Assembly: GCA_965363675.1 (NCBI GenBank)
Contig: CBDTTW010000158.1
Coordinates: 1-7,051, forward strand
Length of the DNA: 7,051 nucleotides
DNA from: CBDTTW01 sp965363675
GTDB lineage: Bacteria > Bacteroidota > Rhodothermia > Rhodothermales > DASSAV01
Reading direction: 5' to 3'
Positions 1-4,897 of the stretch are shown here, piece by piece (the stretch's first letter is position 1; each line of letters begins with the position of its first letter). Position numbers and translations under genes: made by a program. The notes below the pieces were generated by a model. The model did no database searches and was not told the origin of the DNA. It was given only the letters and a program-made list of their open reading frames with translations.

Positions 1-443
1 GCCGCCTCTACAAGATGGGCATCGAGCCGTTCCTGATCGCCTACGCCATCAACCTGGTGGTGGCGCAGCGCCTCATCCGGCGCCTCTGCCCGGCCTGCAA
101 GACGCCCGACGAGGACATCGACGAGATCATGCTGCACAAGCTGGGCTTCACCGACGAGGACATCGCCAACCACACCGTCTACACGCAGGGCCACGACCCG
201 CACTGCAAGGTGTGCAAGGGCATGGGCTACAAGGGCCGCCGCGCCGTCAGCGAAGCGCTCTACTTCTCGCGCAACATCCGCCACCTGATCGTCGAGTCGG
301 ACAAGATGATCGACGAGGACGCGATCCGCCAGCTTGCCGTCAAAGAGGGCATGCTGACCCTGGGCGACTCGGCGCGCGAGGTGGTCAAGCGCGGCGAGAC
401 CTCGATCCTGGAGATGGTGCGCGTCGTGACGACCGACACCTGA
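1..443 (+). CDS. pilB: Type IV pilus/type II secretion assembly ATPase (PilB/GspE family), C-terminal fragment
   Basis: The reading frame is open from the window edge (first full codon at 3) to TGA at 441-443, so this is the 3' end of a gene beginning upstream. The visible part reads RLYKMGIEPFLIA, then VVAQRLIRRLCPACK, which is the conserved segment after the His box of GspE/PilB hexameric ATPases. A four-cysteine zinc-binding element follows: CPAC (codons 87-98) and, 35 residues later, CKVC, then GYKGRRAVSEAL, which matches the family GY.GR..i.E signature. The end (GETSILEMVRVV) matches the usual family tail. Walker A and B lie outside the window. The known family role is ATP-driven polymerisation of pilin or pseudopilin from the cytoplasmic face of the inner membrane. 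The PilB rather than GspE assignment rests on the downstream PilT/M/N/O/P/Q-like genes. A terminator follows, so it is probably transcribed separately from them. Confidence 0.93.
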   Translation, partial: RLYKMGIEPFLIAYAINLVVAQRLIRRLCPACKTPDEDIDEIMLHKLGFTDEDIANHTVYTQGHDPHCKVCKGMGYKGRRAVSEALYFSRNIRHLIVESDKMIDEDAIRQLAVKEGMLTLGDSAREVVKRGETSILEMVRVVTTDT

Positions 444-483
444 GCGCAGCGGCGCGCTCCGAAAGGAAACCTTTTACCTAAAA

Positions 484-523
484 CGGAGGCGCCCCCTCGA
501 AAGGGCGCCTCCGCGCGGTTTTG
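484..523 (+). terminator. Rho-independent terminator after pilB
   Basis: A perfect 11-bp inverted repeat (484-494 with 503-513, arm CGGAGGCGCCC) encloses an 8-base loop, CCTCGAAA. The sequence GCGG and a short TTTT run (519-522) follow. The position, about 40 bp past the pilB-like stop codon, and the very stable GC stem fit an intrinsic terminator, though the T-tract is short. A smaller 6-bp hairpin (442-447 with 454-459) overlaps the stop codon and may assist. Confidence 0.8.
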
Positions 524-574
524 GGGGCCGGAGCGATTTTTGGCGGGCCGCCGCGAATGCCGGCTAACTCCGCG

Positions 575-627
575 TAATTAATAAAAGTAATCCGGGCGTT
601 AAGGCTTTACGCAAGTGCGCCGATACT
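575..627 (+). promoter_or_regulatory. Candidate promoter for the pilT-like/pilMN/pilOP/secretin cluster
   Basis: This stretch lies between the terminator and the first gene of the cluster. An unusually AT-rich run at 575-591 (TAATTAATAAAAGTAAT) stands out in an otherwise GC-rich sequence. A weak sigma70-like pair follows: TTAAGG (599-604), a 17-bp spacer and GATACT (622-627). The AT run would sit where an UP element is expected. Initiation would fall near 634, giving a leader of roughly 48 bases. The hexamers match the consensus poorly, and a Bacteroidota-type TAnnTTTG box is not clearly present, so only the AT island and its placement are firm. Confidence 0.4.
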
Positions 628-681
628 TGCCGAAGAGAGCCGAAAGCCTCGCCCTATGCCCACCCGACCGACTGCCTACCC

Positions 682-1992
682 GTGAATCAGGCCCTTAACG
701 AACTCCTCGCCCGGCACAGCAGCGGCGCCGCCCCGAGCCCGGCGGCGCGCCCGAAGATGCGGCCCGTCTCGGTGCCCCCCATGCCGAGCGTGCTGCGCAC
801 GATCCTCGGCACGGTGCCGCACCACATGTCCGGCGAAGACCGCGTGCGATTCCTGGCCGACCAGATCAACGCGCTGCTGGACAAGGACCGCACGGCCATG
901 CGCGAGATCATCGAGGCGTTCGTGCGCCGCATGATCGAGCTGAACGCCTCCGACATCGACACCGGCGGCGCGGGCGGCAACGGCGCCATCTGGTACCGCG
1001 TCGACGGCGAGAAGCGCGTCTACGACGACATGGGCAAGTACACCGAGGACGAGCTGGACGCTATTTTCCTGAGCGTGCTCAACCAGAACCAGATGACCGT
1101 CCTGTTTCAGGAGTGGTCGCTGGACTTCTCGTACCAGCTTCCCATCGAAGGCGTAGACGGCCGGCGCCGCCGCTTCCGCGCCACGCTCTACTTCGACTAC
1201 GACCACCTGGCGCTCAACATGCGCGCCATTACGGACCAGGTGCGCTCGATCAAGTCGATCTCGTTCCACCCGGTGATCGAAAAGGGCCTCATGTTCGAGC
1301 ACGAGCGCGACGGCCTGACCCTGGTCACCGGCGTGACCGGCTCGGGCAAAAGCTCGACGCTCGACGCCGTCATCGACGCCAACAACACGCAGTCGGCGGC
1401 GCACATCGTCATCATCGGCAAGCCGATCGAGTACATGCACACCTCGAAGAAGTGCATCGTGCGCCACCGCGAGGTGGGCAAGGATGTGCGCTCCTTCAAG
1501 GACGGCATCGTGCAGGCCCTACGCCAGGACCCCGACATCATCGTCATCGGCGAGATGCGCGACCCCTCGACCATGTCGGCGGCGCTCGAAATCACCGACT
1601 CGGGGCACAAGGTCTTCTCGACGCTGCACACCAGCTCGGCCATCGAGTCCATCGACCGCGTGGTGGGCGAGTATGCGGCCGAGGAGCAGGACCGCATCCG
1701 GCACCGCCTGGCGGACGTGCTGCGCTGCGTGGTCTCGCAGAAGCTGGCCCCGAAGATCGGCGGCGGCCGCATTCTGTGCAAGGAGGTGCTCTGGATGACG
1801 CCCTCGGCGAGGGCGGCCATCAAGAACGGCAACACGGGCGAGATCTACCAGATGATGTGGGAGGGCGGGGCCATCGGGCAGACGACGATGGAGCAGGACC
1901 TTTACCGCCTGATGCGCCAGCAGATGATCACGCCGGAGACGGCCATGAACTACGCCAACAACAAGCGCCGCATGCAGCAGCTGATGGCCTGA
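682..1992 (+). CDS. pilT: PilT-like type IV pilus ATPase with altered Asp box
   Basis: 436 residues, starting at GTG (682); no better in-frame start exists back to a TAA stop at 565, and no Shine-Dalgarno is seen. After a Pro/Ala-rich stretch (about 14-36), an N-terminal PAS-like domain carries NASDID (88-93), like the SDlH element of PilT. The RecA-like domain has Walker A GVTGSGKS (217-224), SFKDGIVQALRQDPD (271-285), Walker B with GEMRD (290-294) typical of PilT rather than GspE, and the His box FSTLHT (312-317). The C-terminal part has VVSQKLAP and MEQDLYRLMRQQMITPETAM, as in PilT. In the family this hexamer hydrolyses ATP under the inner membrane and drives pilus depolymerisation and twitching. 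The odd point is that the Asp box reads IIGKPIE (244-250) where TIEDPIE is usual. The protein is longer than typical PilT proteins (about 350 residues). It is the first gene of the cluster, 34 bp before pilMN. Family membership is secure; a retraction role is inferred. Confidence 0.88.
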   Translation: MNQALNELLARHSSGAAPSPAARPKMRPVSVPPMPSVLRTILGTVPHHMSGEDRVRFLADQINALLDKDRTAMREIIEAFVRRMIELNASDIDTGGAGGNGAIWYRVDGEKRVYDDMGKYTEDELDAIFLSVLNQNQMTVLFQEWSLDFSYQLPIEGVDGRRRRFRATLYFDYDHLALNMRAITDQVRSIKSISFHPVIEKGLMFEHERDGLTLVTGVTGSGKSSTLDAVIDANNTQSAAHIVIIGKPIEYMHTSKKCIVRHREVGKDVRSFKDGIVQALRQDPDIIVIGEMRDPSTMSAALEITDSGHKVFSTLHTSSAIESIDRVVGEYAAEEQDRIRHRLADVLRCVVSQKLAPKIGGGRILCKEVLWMTPSARAAIKNGNTGEIYQMMWEGGAIGQTTMEQDLYRLMRQQMITPETAMNYANNKRRMQQLMA

Positions 1993-2017
1993 CCTGCGGC
2001 CCGGCCGCAACAGATAC

Positions 2018-2022
2018 AGGAA
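2018..2022 (+). promoter_or_regulatory. Weak ribosome binding site of pilMN
   Basis: AGGAA lies four bases before the ATG at 2027. It is a partial Shine-Dalgarno at short spacing and the only purine-rich candidate near this start. An out-of-frame ATG at 2022 (ATG CCA TGA) ends by overlapping the real start. Confidence 0.4.
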
Positions 2023-2026
2023 TGCC

Positions 2027-3787
2027 ATGAAATCGAACCGTTCCAACGAATACGTCCTGGGCGTGATGGTCAGCGGCCGGACCCTGTTCGGCTCGCTGCT
2101 CGACCTGAGCGGCGCCGAGCCGCGCGTCGTGATGCACCTCGTCCGGCACCGCATTTCGCGGTCGGTGACGCAGCAGCCGAGCATGATGGGCGCCGGGGCG
2201 GACCCGACCGACGCGAGCGGCAACGACTTTACGCTGCAATTCGGCGAAGGCGGCGCCTCGAACCAGGAGCTGTTCCTTCAGTCCGAGTTTGCCGCCGGCG
2301 GCGACCGCCGCATGGGCGCCGAGCACGTGGCGCAGACGGCTTCGTTCGAGTTCGAGCTGTCGGAGATGCTGGACGAGTGCGCCCAGGCGGGCTACGCCAA
2401 GCCGTCGGTGGTGTTCTGCGCCCAGAATGCCGAGATTTCGCACATCGAGGTGCGGGTGCCGGAGAAGCCGCGCAAGGGCAAGGCAAAGGCGACCACGGCG
2501 CGCAAGGTGGCGCCCGAGGAGCTGATGGAGCTGCTGGCGGCGCAGTTCCAGGGCGAGCTCGACAAAGAGCGCGTGGCCTTCGTGCCGATGACGCCCAGCG
2601 ACGACGGCGAGCAGCGGTTCCTCGGGCTGGCGGCCAAGGTCGCCGAGCCGGTGGCGCGCACGCTCCAGGTGCTGCGGCGGCAGAAGGACGAGCCGATGCC
2701 TACGGTGCGCCTGCTCGACGCCGAGACGACGGTATACCTCGGCCTGGCCCGTATGGCCGGGCGCACGGCGGGCGTCGGAGCCGGCGGCGGGCATGTGCTC
2801 GTGGTGCGCGCCGGGGCCGAAGATACGCTCGTGATGTTCGTCAAGGGCGAGCAGCTCCGCCACTTCGACAGCATGCGCTCGCTGACGGCCTACGACTCGC
2901 CGGAGACCATTTGCAGCCGCGTGCTGCTCCAGCAGGACGAGTACGGCATCGACGACGTGCAGGACATCCTGGTGCTGAGCGAGGGCCGCGAGCTTGATCT
3001 GCTCGACAGCCTGCGCATGTTCTTCCCGGACGCGCGCGTCGAGTCGCTCTCGGTGTTTGCGCCCCAGGTCGAGAACACCGACGGCAAGCCCTACGCCGCG
3101 CAGCAGGTGGTGGCCGCCGCCGTGGCGATGCGCATGATGCGCGCGCCGAACGTGCGGACGGCCTTCCCCGAGGTGAACCTGCTGCCCAAGCGCTATTTGC
3201 GCCGCAAGATCGAGCTGCCGTTCACCATCCCGACGATGGTGCTGGGCGTGCTCATCTTTGCCACGGCGTTTTTCTTCGCGGGCCGCTTCGTGATGATGCA
3301 AAGCGAGATCGGCGACTACAGGCAAAAGCTTCAGCAGTACCCCCCGATGCTCGGCGCTTCCGACCCGAAGGTGCTCCAGGCGCGCATCGACAGCTTGCAC
3401 GCGGCGCACCAGGCCTACACGCACGCGCTCGGGGTCATGGATACGCTGCTCGTCGGCAGCGACCTCTGGAGCCGCGCGCTCGACCAGGTCTCGCGCGAGG
3501 CCGCGCGCCTGCCGGGCCTCTGGATCGAGGGCTGGCATCCGACCGAGACCGACGTAGAGGTGACCGGCAACGCGACCTCGCGCGAGCGCGTGATTCAGCT
3601 TGCCGAGCGCATGGGCGCCGACGTGCAGGCGCTCACGTTCACCGAGATCCGCGAAGCCTCGCTCTACGCCTTCACGATGCGCCTGCCGCTCCGGTCGGAG
3701 TTGCCGCTGGCGGCCGTGTACCTGCGCGAGCAGGCCATGGCCCGGATCACCGCCGAGCGCCAGGCCGCCGCCGAGGCGCGCCCCTAA
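2027..3787 (+). CDS. PilM-PilN fusion protein of the pilus alignment complex
   Basis: 586 residues, ATG at 2027. The first ~375 residues resemble the cytoplasmic actin-like fold of PilM/GspL. YVLGVMVSGRTLFGSLLDLSG (9-29) sits where the phosphate-1 strand-turn-strand is expected. GHVLVVRAGAEDTLVMFVKGEQLRHF (255-280) is at the phosphate-2 region, and ILVLSEGREL (314-323) is at the adenosine region. The residues that normally contact nucleotide look replaced. Two probably flexible stretches lie at 46-106 and at 144-165 (Lys/Arg/Ala-rich). PEVNLLPKRY (381-390) matches the N-terminal INLLP motif of PilN, which in separate systems docks into PilM. A membrane segment follows (about 400-421), then a periplasmic coiled coil (about 425-465) and a PilN-type ferredoxin-like domain including LWIEGWHPTETDVEVTGNA. 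In known systems PilM and PilN are separate and link the cytoplasmic motors to PilO/PilP. The fusion is uninterrupted in the sequence. The PilN half is clear; the PilM half is assigned by position and weak motifs. Confidence 0.85.
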   Translation: MKSNRSNEYVLGVMVSGRTLFGSLLDLSGAEPRVVMHLVRHRISRSVTQQPSMMGAGADPTDASGNDFTLQFGEGGASNQELFLQSEFAAGGDRRMGAEHVAQTASFEFELSEMLDECAQAGYAKPSVVFCAQNAEISHIEVRVPEKPRKGKAKATTARKVAPEELMELLAAQFQGELDKERVAFVPMTPSDDGEQRFLGLAAKVAEPVARTLQVLRRQKDEPMPTVRLLDAETTVYLGLARMAGRTAGVGAGGGHVLVVRAGAEDTLVMFVKGEQLRHFDSMRSLTAYDSPETICSRVLLQQDEYGIDDVQDILVLSEGRELDLLDSLRMFFPDARVESLSVFAPQVENTDGKPYAAQQVVAAAVAMRMMRAPNVRTAFPEVNLLPKRYLRRKIELPFTIPTMVLGVLIFATAFFFAGRFVMMQSEIGDYRQKLQQYPPMLGASDPKVLQARIDSLHAAHQAYTHALGVMDTLLVGSDLWSRALDQVSREAARLPGLWIEGWHPTETDVEVTGNATSRERVIQLAERMGADVQALTFTEIREASLYAFTMRLPLRSELPLAAVYLREQAMARITAERQAAAEARP

Positions 3788-3826
3788 CGTCATCCTTTTT
3801 CGCACTTGCCCTAAACGAATACGGCC

Positions 3827-4825
3827 ATGAAGCTGAATTCGACCCGCAACCTGATCGTCCTCATCGCCTTGTGGCTCGTCACGGCCGGCGCAGGTTCCTA
3901 CGTCACGTTCGTGCAGCAGCCCCAGGAACTCGACCACGTGCAGAAGGCCGAGGAAGTCGCCCGGCTCAAGCAGGGCGAAGTGGGCACGCTCCTGGCCGAG
4001 GCGGCCACCTCCGAGAAGGCGGCCATAGAAGTGCTGGGCCAGTGGGACGCGCGGTACAAGATCGTGCCGAGCAGCGTCGCCAGCCCTGAAGTCGTAGGGT
4101 ACCTCAACCGCCTGACCTCCGAGGGCTTCAAGACGTTCGACGTGAACCTCGTCGGCGTCGAGTCGAAGGGCGACTACAGCTACTACACCTACGAGGCCAC
4201 GGGCCGCGCCTACTTCAACAGTCTGTACCGCTTCGTGTGGGACGTCGAGAACAACCGTGTGATGTACCGTATCCGGGAGCTGACGATCGACCATACGGAC
4301 GTGCTCGTGCAGGACGCCAAGGCCAAATCGGAGCGCATGGAGGTGATGGTCTCGTTCACGATGAAGATCGACGCCTTCTTCGGCGGGCTCAACGGCATGA
4401 GCGCCGACTCGCTGGGCACCCCGACGTTGCCGGCCGTGACGGCGGCCGACGGGGCGAAGTTGCCGCCGGTTCCGGCCGGCGTGCTGGCCGCCTCGCGGCC
4501 CGCGACCAACCCGTTCTTTCCCGTGGTGATGCGCGAGCTGCCGCCGAACACCTACAACCTGCTCGACATCGCCGAGGCGACGCTCGTCGGCATCGTCGGG
4601 GGGAAGGCCGTGTTCGAGACGAAGGACGACGGCTACGTGCGCCTCGGCTCGGGCGACCCGGTGTACCTGGGTCAGATTACGCAGATCGACCCCATCAAGG
4701 GGCTCGTCACGGCGCGGCTCAACAAGGGCGGCATCGTGGACGAAGTCGAGATGGTGCTCAACACGGAAGATCCGTTCCGGCAGGCGCGCGGCAAGGCGCG
4801 GCTGACCCCGGCCGACCGCCAGTAG
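3827..4825 (+). CDS. PilO-PilP fusion protein of the pilus alignment complex
   Basis: 332 residues, ATG at 3827, 39 bp after pilMN, with an A-rich leader (CTAAACGAATA) but no Shine-Dalgarno. A short cytoplasmic start is followed by one membrane segment (about 9-29), then a probable coiled coil (about 33-68). A PilO-like periplasmic domain comes next (about 72-182), containing YKIVPSSVASPEVVGYLNRL and a Tyr-rich strand region, GDYSYYTYEATGRAYFNSLY. A Pro/Ala-rich linker (about 195-225) leads to a PilP-like beta domain (226-312). That domain has RPATNPF, then LDIAEATLVGIVGGKAVFET, YVRLGSGDPVYLGQITQID and VTARLNKGG, matching the PilP/GspC-type pattern (R.PF, LvGi, A.v, v..GD.ig.g.v..I). PilP is normally a separate lipoprotein that binds PilN/PilO and the secretin. 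Here there is no lipobox and the domain is tethered through the PilO membrane segment. The topology fits: all domains beyond residue 30 would be periplasmic. The PilP half is assigned on motif pattern, with moderate certainty. Confidence 0.8.
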   Translation: MKLNSTRNLIVLIALWLVTAGAGSYVTFVQQPQELDHVQKAEEVARLKQGEVGTLLAEAATSEKAAIEVLGQWDARYKIVPSSVASPEVVGYLNRLTSEGFKTFDVNLVGVESKGDYSYYTYEATGRAYFNSLYRFVWDVENNRVMYRIRELTIDHTDVLVQDAKAKSERMEVMVSFTMKIDAFFGGLNGMSADSLGTPTLPAVTAADGAKLPPVPAGVLAASRPATNPFFPVVMRELPPNTYNLLDIAEATLVGIVGGKAVFETKDDGYVRLGSGDPVYLGQITQIDPIKGLVTARLNKGGIVDEVEMVLNTEDPFRQARGKARLTPADRQ

Positions 4826-4834
4826 CGCCGACCG

Positions 4835-4860
4835 GCGCCGGAGTCGGCCGACCCCGGCGC
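4835..4860 (+). other. Strong intercistronic hairpin between pilOP and the secretin gene
   Basis: GCGCCGG (4835-4841) pairs with CCGGCGC (4854-4860). After one A.C mismatch, GTC pairs with GAC around a GGCC loop, giving a continuous GC-rich hairpin starting 9 bases after the pilOP stop. No T-run follows, so it is not a standard intrinsic terminator. It could stabilise or process the transcript, or attenuate read-through. The structure is seen in the sequence; any role is inferred. Confidence 0.45.
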
Positions 4861-4884
4861 GCCCTGAAGCAACCCAACAGAAGT

Positions 4885-4888
4885 GGAG
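4885..4888 (+). promoter_or_regulatory. Ribosome binding site fixing the secretin start at 4898
   Basis: GGAG lies nine bases before the ATG at 4898. A GTG at 4883 is in frame but would use this same site as coding sequence and add five residues ahead of a good signal peptide. The ATG at 4898 is therefore preferred. Confidence 0.65.
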
Positions 4889-4897
4889 CTATACCCC

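Noticed and set aside
676..1467. Minus-strand open frame of 263 codons opposite the pilT-like gene
   Set aside because: It is a shadow of a gene with intact Walker motifs, with biased composition and no start context.
1113..2030. Plus-strand open frame of 305 codons inside the pilT-like gene, reaching the pilMN start
   Set aside because: It is an out-of-frame reading of the ATPase, rich in Arg/Pro/His/Gly, with no domain.
3757..3800. Possible terminator after pilMN (short GC repeat and T5 run)
   Set aside because: The stem is only 5 bp with a 13-base loop, and the T-run is about 16 bases beyond it, so this is not a convincing intrinsic terminator.
1928..4294. Long minus-strand open frame of 788 codons opposite pilT/pilMN/pilOP
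   Set aside because: It lies antisense to three genes with clear family motifs. Its translation is His/Arg/Leu/Val/Ala-rich with no recognisable domain, which is the usual artefact of GC-rich coding sequence read on the opposite strand.
4883..4897. GTG at 4883 as the secretin start
   Set aside because: It overlaps the GGAG ribosome binding site. The ATG at 4898 has correct spacing and gives a normal signal peptide.
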